Source: Flavobacterium sp. NRK1 (lineage in GTDB: Bacteria > Bacteroidota > Bacteroidia > Flavobacteriales > Flavobacteriaceae). Taken from it: a stretch of DNA of 64,000 nucleotides. The DNA lies in NCBI RefSeq assembly GCF_024054175.1, contig NZ_JAMXLA010000001.1:679341-743340 (forward strand), in the 5' to 3' direction. Made by a program: the position numbers and the translations under genes. Position 1 is the stretch's first letter; the number at the start of each line of letters is the position of its first letter. Positions 48,793-58,993 of this stretch are shown in pieces. The notes under the pieces were generated by a model that ran no database searches, was not told where the DNA came from, and saw only the letters and a list, made by a program, of their open reading frames with translations.

Positions 48793-51462
48793 ATGATTAA
48801 GAAAGTTTTAAAATGGACCGGTATTGTTTTACTGGTAATTATTATTGCACTGGCAGCAGCACCTTTTTTATTTAAAGACAAGATTAAAGAACTTGTTTTA
48901 AAATCAATTAATGAAAATGTAGATGCTACAGTTGCAGTTGATGATGTAAGCCTTAGTCTTTTTAAAAGTTTCCCGAAAGCGAATGTTATTATAGAAAAAC
49001 TTAGCGTAATAAATAAAGCTCCGTTTGCGGGTGACACTCTTGTTTACATGGGCAGAGTAGATCTTGACATGTCAATCAGGGAGCTTTTTAAGAGCGAAGG
49101 CGAACCTATGAATATTGAATACATTGGTACTAAAGATGGTGTTGTAAATATACTTTTTAATAAAGACGGTATAGGCAATTTTGATATTGCCATTAAGGAT
49201 AAAGAAGAAAAACCTGCCGATCAGAAAGAAAGCAAGCCTTTTGCCCTTAATATGCAAAAGTATAAAGTTGAAAATCTGCGTTTCAGATATTATGATGAAG
49301 GCTCCAAGATCAATATGGTTATAGACAGCCTTAATCATGAAGGGAGCGGAAATATGGCCGCCAATAAACTGGACCTTGACACCAAAACCACTGCTAAGCT
49401 GTCTTTAACTATGGACAAAACAAACTACATGAAAAATGTAGCACTTAGCCTTGACGCGGTTCTTGGGCTTGACCTGGATAATAGCATTTATACTTTTAAA
49501 GATAATAAAGCGCTTATTAACCAACTGCCTTTACAATTTAACGGAAGTGTAGCACTTAAAGATAATGGACAGCAATTTGACCTTACTTTCAAAACTCCAA
49601 CCTCATCATTTAAAAACTTTTTAGGGCTAGTGCCTGAGGCCTACTCAGGAAATCTGGCCTCTGTAAAGACTGAAGGCGATTTTACTGTAAATGGTAAAGT
49701 AAACGGATTGAACAGTGACAATTCGGTGCCGAAGTTTAATATTGCCATTGCTTCAGATAATGCTTCATTCAAATATCCTGACCTTCCAAAATCAGTTCAG
49801 AATATTGTTATAGACACTAAGATTATTAATGAAACAGGAGTACTTAATGATACTTATGTAAATCTTGATAAACTTTCATTCAGAATAGATCAGGACGTAT
49901 TTGATGCAAAAGCTACTATAAAAAATATTGTAGAAAATGCACTGGTAGATGCCAGGCTAAAAGGAACTGTAAATCTTAGCAATGTTTCTAAGGCATATCC
50001 TGTAAAGCTTGATGTTCCGCTTTCGGGAATACTTAAAGCAGATGTAGAAACAAAATTCGATATGAAGTCTGTTGAAACCAGCCAGTATGAAAAAATTCAA
50101 AATAACGGAAGCATAAGCCTGAGCGAATTTACCTATTCCGGAGACGGGCTTGCCAAACCTTTAAAAATCAATCAGGCAAATGTTCAGTTTAACCCAAGCC
50201 GCATTACATTAAGCAGGTTTGATGCTGTAACAGGGAATTCAGATATTTCAGTTACCGGAACACTTGATAACTTTTATGGGTTTGTGTTTAAAGACCAGAC
50301 ACTTAAAGGCAATTTTGCAATGAACTCTACCAAACTTGTTGTAACCGATTTCATGGCTCCTGAAGCTCCTAAAACTACTGTTACAAAAACAAACGAACAG
50401 GGTTCTGATAAAGAAATCGTAACTAAAACCACTACTGCTTCAGATGCAATTAAGATACCTGCTTTTCTTGACTGTACTATAACAGCTAATGCAGGAACAG
50501 TCGTATATGACAACCTAAATCTGGAAAAGGTATCGGGTAAAATGATAATAAAAGATGAAGCTGTAACGTTGCAAAATGTAAAGACTTCTATTTTTGGCGG
50601 ACAGATAGGTGCTAACGGAAATGTATCAACAAAAGGAAAGACTCCTACATTCAACATGGATCTTTCATTAAACAATATAGATATTACGCAGTCATTTACT
50701 CAGCTTGATATGCTGAAATCTATTGCGCCAATTGCGGGAATAATAACAGGTAAACTGAATACTACTATCAACGTGGGCGGAAATCTTGATGCAAAAGAAA
50801 TGACTCCTGACCTTAATACACTAACAGGAAACCTGATGGGGCAGCTTACGCAAACCTCTGTAAATCCTGAAAATTCCAAAGTACTTAATGCACTTACTTC
50901 AAACATCAAGTTTTTAGATCCTAAAAAAATAGACCTAAATAAAAAAGTAAATCTTAGTTTTGAAAACGGAAAGGTAGTAATAAAACCTATCGGCCTTAAG
51001 TACCAGGATATCGACATAAAACTACAGGGTACACATGGATTTGATCAGTCAATGAATTACAATATAGGGTTTAACGTTCCGGCAAAATATCTTGGCAGTG
51101 ATGTAAATAAACTTATAACTTCTATAAAAGGAGACCCAAGTAAAATAAACATTCCTGTAAATGCTGTAATTAGCGGTACGTTCAAAAACCCTAAAGTTAG
51201 TACAGACCTTTCTAAATCGGCTGCTAATCTTACCAACCAATTAGTACAGCAGCAAAAAGATAAATATATTAACGAGGCTAAAGACAAAGGAGCCGATGCC
51301 TTAAATAAATTGTTTGGCGGTAATAAATCAAACACTGATACTACCAAAACAACAAACCCTAAAACTAACGCTGAAACGCAAAAACAAATTGAAGAAAAAG
51401 GTAAGGAAGCAGCCGGAAAACTAATAGAAGGGCTGTTTAAGAAAAAAGATAAAAAAGAGTAA
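48793..51462 (+). CDS. AsmA-like family protein
   Basis: An 889-residue periplasmic protein anchored by an N-terminal helix (about 7-28, after Met-Ile-Lys-Lys-Val-Leu-Lys-Trp). Residues 30-120 have the AsmA opening (Ile-Asn-Glu-Asn-Val-Asp-Ala-Thr-Val, Leu-Ser-Leu-Phe-Lys-Ser-Phe-Pro), and long repetitive beta-strands follow. The C-terminal half is the AsmA_2/DUF3971-like conserved part (Ser-Ile-Ala-Pro-Ile-Ala-Gly-Ile-Ile-Thr-Gly). AsmA relatives are bridge-like lipid transporters between membranes. The tail has a Lys/Asn/Thr-rich Gln-Lys-Gln-Ile-Glu-Glu segment. It follows sppA and ends at the terminator at 51470. Confidence 0.88.
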   Translation: MIKKVLKWTGIVLLVIIIALAAAPFLFKDKIKELVLKSINENVDATVAVDDVSLSLFKSFPKANVIIEKLSVINKAPFAGDTLVYMGRVDLDMSIRELFKSEGEPMNIEYIGTKDGVVNILFNKDGIGNFDIAIKDKEEKPADQKESKPFALNMQKYKVENLRFRYYDEGSKINMVIDSLNHEGSGNMAANKLDLDTKTTAKLSLTMDKTNYMKNVALSLDAVLGLDLDNSIYTFKDNKALINQLPLQFNGSVALKDNGQQFDLTFKTPTSSFKNFLGLVPEAYSGNLASVKTEGDFTVNGKVNGLNSDNSVPKFNIAIASDNASFKYPDLPKSVQNIVIDTKIINETGVLNDTYVNLDKLSFRIDQDVFDAKATIKNIVENALVDARLKGTVNLSNVSKAYPVKLDVPLSGILKADVETKFDMKSVETSQYEKIQNNGSISLSEFTYSGDGLAKPLKINQANVQFNPSRITLSRFDAVTGNSDISVTGTLDNFYGFVFKDQTLKGNFAMNSTKLVVTDFMAPEAPKTTVTKTNEQGSDKEIVTKTTTASDAIKIPAFLDCTITANAGTVVYDNLNLEKVSGKMIIKDEAVTLQNVKTSIFGGQIGANGNVSTKGKTPTFNMDLSLNNIDITQSFTQLDMLKSIAPIAGIITGKLNTTINVGGNLDAKEMTPDLNTLTGNLMGQLTQTSVNPENSKVLNALTSNIKFLDPKKIDLNKKVNLSFENGKVVIKPIGLKYQDIDIKLQGTHGFDQSMNYNIGFNVPAKYLGSDVNKLITSIKGDPSKINIPVNAVISGTFKNPKVSTDLSKSAANLTNQLVQQQKDKYINEAKDKGADALNKLFGGNKSNTDTTKTTNPKTNAETQKQIEEKGKEAAGKLIEGLFKKKDKKE

Positions 51463-51469
51463 AATATTA

Positions 51470-51503
51470 AAAATGAAGCCTGCTAAATAACAGGCTTCAT
51501 TTT
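51470..51503. terminator. Bidirectional terminator after the AsmA-like gene
   Basis: Arms AAAATGAAGCCTG (51470-51482) and the complement (51491-51503), eight-base loop, A and T runs at the ends. It separates the convergent AsmA-like and DUF2797 genes. Confidence 0.85.
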
Positions 51504-51515
51504 TTTAAATAACTA

Positions 51516-52313
51516 TTAAACATTTATCTGAACTGCAAACCCTTCATAAGAACGCACATTAAATACAGTACCATCTTCAAAAATGAGATACTGTCCTTTA
51601 ATGCCCATCAATTTTCCGTTATATATAGGCGTTGTGGTAAGATTAAGGCTCTTACCTATTTTCTTAGGATATTCAAGTACAGGATATTCAAGTACATATA
51701 ATTTCTCTATTGTTGTATCAAAATAAGGCTTTACTTCATCAGGTAATAAATCCTTTACTTCATTTCGTTTTGCAAGAAGATCTATAGGTACAATTTCATT
51801 TAAAAGCATTTTTTTCCAGTTTATCTTATCCGAAAAATGATTTTTAAAGGCAACTTCTGTAATTCCTGCAAGATAACGATTAGGCACTTCGACTAATGGA
51901 GTTGCCCATGATGCCCCCTGATCTATCCAGCGTGTCGGCATCTGTGTTTTTCGGGTTACCCCCACCTTCATATCGCTTGATGCTGCCAGGTAAACTATGT
52001 GTGGCTGTAACTGTACTTTTTGTTCATACTCAAGGTCACGGTCAGCAATTCCTAAATGGGCTGTACTTAATTCAGGGCGCATGATCCAGTCACCTGCCGA
52101 AGCAGAACTGTAAAAGCAGTCATAGCAAAAACCCTGACGGTAAATTTTCTTTTTTTTGCTGCAGTTAAGGCAGTAAAAACCCATAAAATTAATCTCAATA
52201 TCTTTACCCAGTAACTGGTTAACATTCAAAAAACTGTTTTCAAATACCAGGTAATATTGTATTGGGCTGCCGGCCTCAGTTTGCATTTTTGTTAGAACAC
52301 CTTCGTATTGCAT
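51516..52313 (-). CDS. DUF2797 family protein
   Basis: A 265-residue protein of the DUF2797 family. The first part has a four-Cys zinc-ribbon-like site (Cys-x-x-Cys, Phe-Cys-Tyr-Asp-Cys-Phe). The second has Leu-Ala-Ala-Ser-Ser-Asp-Met-Lys-Val-Gly-Val-Thr-Arg, then Thr-Arg-Trp-Ile-Asp-Gln-Gly-Ala, reminiscent of GIY-YIG-like nucleic-acid enzymes, though the Gly-Ile-Tyr and Tyr-Ile-Gly anchors are not exact. No biochemical role is known. It is divergent from the GH3-family gene with only 39 bases between start codons. The C-terminal 70 residues are beta-rich. Confidence 0.85.
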   Translation of the reverse strand: MQYEGVLTKMQTEAGSPIQYYLVFENSFLNVNQLLGKDIEINFMGFYCLNCSKKKKIYRQGFCYDCFYSSASAGDWIMRPELSTAHLGIADRDLEYEQKVQLQPHIVYLAASSDMKVGVTRKTQMPTRWIDQGASWATPLVEVPNRYLAGITEVAFKNHFSDKINWKKMLLNEIVPIDLLAKRNEVKDLLPDEVKPYFDTTIEKLYVLEYPVLEYPKKIGKSLNLTTTPIYNGKLMGIKGQYLIFEDGTVFNVRSYEGFAVQINV

Positions 52314-52352
52314 GGAAAATTTAGTATTTTTATGGGCATAAAGATACTAAAT

Positions 52353-53888
52353 ATGGCATTGCCAATAATCAATTCAATTGCCTCTTGGATACTTAAGAAG
52401 AGGATACATCAGATAGAGTTGTTCCTTAAATATCCTAATGAGGTTCAGGAAGAGTTACTTATGAGCCTTATCCGCATTGCGGAAAACACTGCTGTTGGTA
52501 AAAAACACGACTTTGGCTCTGTAAAAAGTTATACTACATTTTCAGAGAGGGTACCTGTATCTACCTATGAAGATCTGGAACCTGCCATAGAGCAGACACG
52601 ACGCGGCGAACAAAACGTATTTTGGCCTGCTCCCATAAAATGGTTTGCCAAATCAAGCGGCACAACAAATGCCAAAAGTAAATTTATACCTGTAAGTACC
52701 GATGCTCTTGAAGACTGTCATTATAAAGCCGCAAAAGACCTGCTCTGCCTTTATCTTAACAACAATGAAGAATCGCAGTTGTTTACCGGAAAGTCGCTTC
52801 GCCTTGGAGGCAGCAAACAGCTTTATGAAGACAATAACTCTTTCTTTGGAGACCTTTCCGCCATATTGATAGACAACATGCCCATATGGGCAGAATTTAG
52901 CAGTACACCAAGCAATAAGGTTTCATTAATGAGCGAATGGGAAACCAAATTGCCCGCCATAGTAAAAGAAACCATTAATGAAAATGTAACCAGTTTCGCC
53001 GGTGTTCCGTCATGGATGCTTGTACTTATGAACCGTGCACTTGAAGAAACAGGAAAAGGCAACCTTTTGGAAATATGGCCTAATCTGGAAGTATATTTTC
53101 ACGGGGGCGTAAGTTTTGAACCCTATCGTGACCAATACAAAAAAATATTGCCAAAAGCAGATTTTCGCTATTACGAAATATACAATGCCTCTGAAGGCTT
53201 TTTTGCTATACAGGATTCTAATGATAGTAATGAATTACTCCTAATGCTGGACTATGGCATTTTTTATGAATTCATCCCTATGGATACTTTCGGTACACTA
53301 AACCAGCGCACAATACCTTTGGCCGAAGTAGAACTTAATAAAAATTATGCTATAGTAATTACTACAAATTCAGGACTATGGCGATATATGATAGGTGACA
53401 CCGTAAGGTTTACCTCTATAAATCCTTACCGTATTAAAGTAACCGGGAGGACCAAACACCATATTAATGTTTTTGGCGAGGAACTCATGGTAGAAAACAC
53501 AGATACTGCCATTGCCAAAGCATGTAAAATAACAGGCCATGAAGTAATAGATTATACCGTGGCTCCCGTTTTTATGGAAGGAAAGGAAAAAGGTGCCCAT
53601 GAATGGATAATTGAGTTTAAAGAAGCACCTGCCGATGCAGAGCATTTTAGAAACGTACTTGATGAAACATTACAGTCGCTTAATTCCGATTACGAGGCTA
53701 AGCGTTACAACAATATGACATTAAATCCGCTGGTGCTTAATGTTGCACGTCCGAAACTTTTTTATGACTGGCTTAAAGAACAGGACAAATTAGGCGGACA
53801 GCATAAAATTCCGCGTCTGTCTAACGAGCGGCACTATGTAGAACAACTTAAAGCAATGCAAAATACCTTTACCGAAGATATGGTATAA
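52353..53888 (+). CDS. GH3 family adenylate-forming acyl-amido synthetase
   Basis: A 511-residue member of the GH3 family, known in plants for joining amino acids to jasmonate or auxin; bacterial members are common in Bacteroidetes and uncharacterised. Start 52353 (Met-Ala-Leu-Pro-Ile) is favoured because the longer frame from TTG 52308 overlaps the start of the divergent DUF2797 gene. Adenylation motifs: Lys-Ser-Ser-Gly-Thr-Thr-Asn-Ala-Lys-Ser (ATP loop), Tyr-Asn-Ala-Ser-Glu-Gly-Phe-Phe, Asp-Thr-Val-Arg-Phe and Gly-Arg-Thr-Lys-His-His-Ile-Asn. Two Gly-Ala-His-Glu-Trp residues near the C-terminus are shared with other bacterial GH3 proteins. Substrate unknown. Confidence 0.88.
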   Translation: MALPIINSIASWILKKRIHQIELFLKYPNEVQEELLMSLIRIAENTAVGKKHDFGSVKSYTTFSERVPVSTYEDLEPAIEQTRRGEQNVFWPAPIKWFAKSSGTTNAKSKFIPVSTDALEDCHYKAAKDLLCLYLNNNEESQLFTGKSLRLGGSKQLYEDNNSFFGDLSAILIDNMPIWAEFSSTPSNKVSLMSEWETKLPAIVKETINENVTSFAGVPSWMLVLMNRALEETGKGNLLEIWPNLEVYFHGGVSFEPYRDQYKKILPKADFRYYEIYNASEGFFAIQDSNDSNELLLMLDYGIFYEFIPMDTFGTLNQRTIPLAEVELNKNYAIVITTNSGLWRYMIGDTVRFTSINPYRIKVTGRTKHHINVFGEELMVENTDTAIAKACKITGHEVIDYTVAPVFMEGKEKGAHEWIIEFKEAPADAEHFRNVLDETLQSLNSDYEAKRYNNMTLNPLVLNVARPKLFYDWLKEQDKLGGQHKIPRLSNERHYVEQLKAMQNTFTEDMV

Positions 53889-53912
53889 CACTCATAGTGA
53901 GCACTATGGCAT

Positions 53913-53920
53913 TATCTTTG
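53913..53920 (+). promoter_or_regulatory. -7 element before a short lipoprotein gene
   Basis: TATCTTTG fits TAnnTTTG, 31 bases before ATG 53952. Confidence 0.5.
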
Positions 53921-53951
53921 TTAAATAAAAAATTGTAAAACGAAAAGAGTA

Positions 53952-54122
53952 ATGAAAAGGAAATACATTTTTGCAATTGGAGCTACAGCTCTGATGCTAT
54001 TAGGGTCTTGCGGGCCAAAACTGCACCGTTATAGCTGTGGCGGCAAAAAACGCTGCATAAGCCATGTAGAACGGAAAATAATACTCAGCGAGCAAATTAA
54101 AGCTCAAAAGAAAAACGCATAA
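53952..54122 (+). CDS. Short lipoprotein (56 aa)
   Basis: A 56-residue protein. It opens Met-Lys-Arg-Lys-Tyr-Ile-Phe-Ala and has a hydrophobic stretch ending in a lipobox Leu-Leu-Gly-Ser-Cys (Cys20). The mature 36 residues hold Cys29 and Cys35 in Arg-Tyr-Ser-Cys-Gly-Gly-Lys-Lys-Arg-Cys, a basic helix and a Lys/Gln-rich end. The gene has its own -7 box and is closed by a perfect hairpin terminator, which supports it as real. Family unknown. Confidence 0.7.
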   Translation: MKRKYIFAIGATALMLLGSCGPKLHRYSCGGKKRCISHVERKIILSEQIKAQKKNA

Positions 54123-54149
54123 AAAAAGCCACTGAAAAGTGGCTTTTTT
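54122..54149 (+). terminator. Terminator of the short lipoprotein gene
   Basis: Twelve-base perfect arms (54122-54133, 54138-54149) around GAAA. Confidence 0.85.
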
Positions 54150-54181
54150 ATAGTATCGCTAAGAGTAATAATGTAAAGTTT

Positions 54182-54469
54182 TTAATTACTAAGTAAAGAA
54201 ATATCAACGGTTTTTACAATAGCATCAAAATCTGCCATAAGAGAAGTGCGCACCGTAATACTTTTAGGATTTTCTATATACCTGTCGCTATTATAGTTCC
54301 ATAAATACATAGACTCTTCGGTAGCATTTCTGTCATTTGAAGACATTGGCAGTTTATTAATTTCCTTATAGATGTCATTCCGCAATTTAGCAAGCAGTTC
54401 TTTATCTGTTGTTTTAAGGAATTCGGCAATCAGATTGTTTAACTGCACCTTCTTTTCGGCTTTTGTCAT
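54182..54469 (-). CDS. Small hypothetical protein (95 aa)
   Basis: A 95-residue cytoplasmic protein without signal or Cys. Its N-terminal two-thirds is helical and charged (Lys-Ala-Glu-Lys-Lys-Val-Gln-Leu-Asn-Asn-Leu-Ile-Ala-Glu-Phe-Leu-Lys), possibly a short coiled coil. I do not recognise a family. It begins and ends in AT-rich spacers and is leftward, converging on the short lipoprotein gene; it lies 100 bases beyond the GH97 terminator. Confidence 0.6.
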   Translation of the reverse strand: MTKAEKKVQLNNLIAEFLKTTDKELLAKLRNDIYKEINKLPMSSNDRNATEESMYLWNYNSDRYIENPKSITVRTSLMADFDAIVKTVDISLLSN

Positions 54470-54569
54470 AACGCATTATTTAGCTATGTAAGGTACGACA
54501 ATAAAAAACGAAAAAGCAATAAATAAAAGTAAATCAAACAGTTAAGCAAGTAAATAGTATAAGAAACAA

Positions 54570-54604
54570 AAAACTCCGGAGCCATTGATGATCTCCGGAG
54601 TTTT
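54570..54604 (-). terminator. Terminator of the GH97 gene
   Basis: Arms AAAACTCCGGAG (54570-54581) and CTCCGGAGTTTT (54593-54604), loop 11, A-rich left flank for minus-strand use. Confidence 0.85.
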
Positions 54605-54630
54605 ATCTTCGTCCTATATTTTAAGAAAAC

Positions 54631-56838
<2,208 letters not shown>

Positions 56839-56871
56839 TTATTTATACTTACTTAACATATTAGTAACAAA

Positions 56872-56893
56872 AAATCCCGCAAAAGCGGGATTT
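56872..56893 (-). terminator. Terminator of clpX
   Basis: Nine-base arms AAATCCCGC / GCGGGATTT around AAAA, with an A-run to the left read as U on the minus strand. Confidence 0.85.
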
Positions 56894-56922
56894 AAATTTA
56901 TTATACTATAAAATGAAACCGT

Positions 56923-58155
56923 TTATGATGCTGCCTTAAGTCTTTTAAGCAATGTTTTATTTAAATGATGCTCAACATACTCTTTATCTATATGCAGTTC
57001 TTTTTCATCAGAACCTGGCAATTCATACATTGCTTCGGTAAGTATGGCTTCGCAAAGTGAACGCAGTCCCCTTGCTCCAAGCTTATATTCTAATGCTTTT
57101 TCTACAATGTAATCAAGCGCTTCATCTTCAACAGTAAGAGCAACCTCATCCATTTCAAACAGTTTTATGTACTGTTTTACAAGAGCATTTTTAGGCTCTG
57201 TAAGAATTGCACGAAGCGTTTCCCTGTCAAGCGGATCCATATGCGTTAAAACCGGCATACGCCCGATAATTTCCGGAATAAGTCCAAAATCTTTAACATC
57301 TTTCGGAATTATATACTGTAATAAGTTATCCTTATCAATGTTATCGTTATTTCTTGACGTGCTGTACCCTACTGCCTGACGGTTAAGCCTTTTAGATATG
57401 ATGCGTTCTATGCCATCAAAAGCTCCTCCTGCAATAAACAGAATATCCTGAGTATTTACTTCTATAAATTTCTGATCAGGATGTTTTCTTCCACCTTTTG
57501 GCGGAACGTTCACCACAGTACCTTCAAGTAATTTAAGCAAAGCCTGCTGTACCCCTTCACCCGATACATCACGGGTTATAGAAGGATTATCGCTTTTACG
57601 GGCAATTTTATCTATTTCGTCAATAAACACTATACCACGTTCCGCTTTTTTAACATCATAATCGGCAGCCTGCAAAAGACGGGTTAATATACTTTCCACA
57701 TCTTCACCTACGTAGCCTGCCTCTGTAAGTACAGTAGCATCTACAATAGTAAGAGGCACATTAAGCATGCGGGCAATAGTTTTAGCTACAAGTGTTTTAC
57801 CTGTACCTGTTTGCCCTACCATAAGAATATTGCTCTTTTCAATTTCTACACCATCTTCTCCCTGAGGCTGCATTAATCTTTTGTAGTGATTGTAAACCGC
57901 AACCGAAAGCACTTTTTTAGTCTGGTCCTGCCCAATAACATACTGATCCAGGAATGCGCGTATCTCTTTTGGCCTTTTAAGTTCTAATTCTGCCGATAAA
58001 GCAGATGACCCTGTCTGTTTTAATTCTTCAAGTACAATACCATGTGCCTGCTCTATACATCGGTCGCAGATATGTGCATTTATGCCGGCAATAAGCAGGT
58101 TGGTTTCAGGCTTTTTCCTACCACAAAAAGAACACTCTAATACTTCTTTAGCCAT
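56923..58155 (-). CDS. clpX: ATP-dependent Clp protease ATP-binding subunit ClpX
   Basis: The AAA+ unfoldase that feeds substrates into ClpP. The 410-residue protein starts with a Cys4 zinc-binding domain (Cys8, Cys11, Cys30, Cys33), then an AAA+ module with Walker A Gly-Gln-Thr-Gly-Thr-Gly-Lys-Thr, pore loop Gly-Tyr-Val-Gly-Glu-Asp, Walker B [10 protein letters not shown], the ClpX-specific Gly-Gly-Arg-Lys-His-Pro (RKH pore loop), and sensor 2 Gly-Ala-Arg-Gly-Leu-Arg. The IGF loop for docking on ClpP is replaced by Leu-Ile-Pro-Glu-like text (Val-Gly-Tyr variant) near 267. It follows clpP on the same strand with a 72-base gap. Confidence 0.97.
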   Translation of the reverse strand: MAKEVLECSFCGRKKPETNLLIAGINAHICDRCIEQAHGIVLEELKQTGSSALSAELELKRPKEIRAFLDQYVIGQDQTKKVLSVAVYNHYKRLMQPQGEDGVEIEKSNILMVGQTGTGKTLVAKTIARMLNVPLTIVDATVLTEAGYVGEDVESILTRLLQAADYDVKKAERGIVFIDEIDKIARKSDNPSITRDVSGEGVQQALLKLLEGTVVNVPPKGGRKHPDQKFIEVNTQDILFIAGGAFDGIERIISKRLNRQAVGYSTSRNNDNIDKDNLLQYIIPKDVKDFGLIPEIIGRMPVLTHMDPLDRETLRAILTEPKNALVKQYIKLFEMDEVALTVEDEALDYIVEKALEYKLGARGLRSLCEAILTEAMYELPGSDEKELHIDKEYVEHHLNKTLLKRLKAAS

Positions 58156-58175
58156 TTTTAATAATTTGGTTAAGC

Positions 58176-58206
58176 AACAATAGGACTATTAACCGGCCCT
58201 ATTGTT
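58176..58206. repeat. Inverted repeat between clpP and clpX
   Basis: Nine-base perfect arms AACAATAGG (58176-58184) and CCTATTGTT (58198-58206), loop 13. No U-tract follows, so it is not a standard terminator; it may be an operator, a processing site or a stabilising stem. Confidence 0.5.
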
Positions 58207-58227
58207 ACATAACGCATAATTTTATTT

Positions 58228-58902
58228 TTATTCTCTTATCAACACTTCATCAATCATTCCGTACTCTTTTGCTTCAGTAGCTTTCATCCAGTAATCTCTC
58301 TCACTGTCTTTATGTACTTTCTCAAAACTTTGTCCGGAATGCTTCGCTATAATTTCATAAAGCTCTTCTTTAAGCTTAAGCATCTCGCGAAGGTTAATTT
58401 CCATATCTGTAGCAACACCCTGTGCACCACCTGATGGTTGGTGAATCATAACTCTTGAGTGTGGTAATGCCGAACGTTTTCCTGCCGCACCCGCGCATAA
58501 AAGCACTGCACCCATAGAAGCAGCCATACCTGTACAGATAGTAGCTACATCAGGCCTTATATACTGCATAGTATCATACATACCAAGACCTGCATAAACG
58601 CTTCCGCCCGGTGAATTGATATAGATCTGGATATCCTTAGAAGCATCTGTACTTTCAAGGAACAATAATTGCGCCTGAACGATGTTAGCGATCTGATCAT
58701 CTATTCCTGTACCAAGAAAAATGATCCTGTCCATCATAAGACGTGAAAAAACGTCTAACTGTGCAACGTTCATCTGACGTTCCTCCATAATATACGGAGT
58801 CATACCCATTGGGGTAACGCGGTTAATTAATTTATCGTAGTATAAATTATTGATGCCATGATGTTTCGTGGCATACTTTTTAAATTCTTTACCGTAATTC
58901 AT
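58228..58902 (-). CDS. clpP: ATP-dependent Clp protease proteolytic subunit ClpP
   Basis: The tetradecameric serine protease that works with ClpX. I place the start at ATG 58902 (224 residues, Met-Asn-Tyr-Gly-Lys-Glu-Phe), since the longer frame begins with TTG inside the tig-clpP hairpin; an ATG at 58932 is a lesser option. The triad is Ser129 in Met-Ala-Ala-Ser-Met-Gly, His154 in Met-Ile-His-Gln-Pro, and the Asp of Lys-Asp-Ser-Glu-Arg-Asp. The N-terminal extension of about 35 residues before Pro-Tyr-Ile-Met-Glu-Glu-Arg is longer than in E. coli and typical of Bacteroidetes. It is preceded by tig and followed by clpX. Confidence 0.97.
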   Translation of the reverse strand: MNYGKEFKKYATKHHGINNLYYDKLINRVTPMGMTPYIMEERQMNVAQLDVFSRLMMDRIIFLGTGIDDQIANIVQAQLLFLESTDASKDIQIYINSPGGSVYAGLGMYDTMQYIRPDVATICTGMAASMGAVLLCAGAAGKRSALPHSRVMIHQPSGGAQGVATDMEINLREMLKLKEELYEIIAKHSGQSFEKVHKDSERDYWMKATEAKEYGMIDEVLIRE

Positions 58903-58942
58903 AGTTGTTTTAAAAAATTTATTTGTTTGCATTAAAGAACGA

Positions 58943-58968
58943 AACGCCAGCCCAAATGGGCTGACGTT
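58943..58968 (-). terminator. Hairpin between tig and clpP
   Basis: Minus-strand arms AACGTCAGCCC and GGGCTGGCGTT (one G-U pair) around ATTT, then TTCGTTCTTT. The weak U-tract suggests partial termination, which would let some transcripts continue into clpP. Confidence 0.55.
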
Positions 58969-58993
58969 CAAATATACTCATTTTTCGTGAGAA

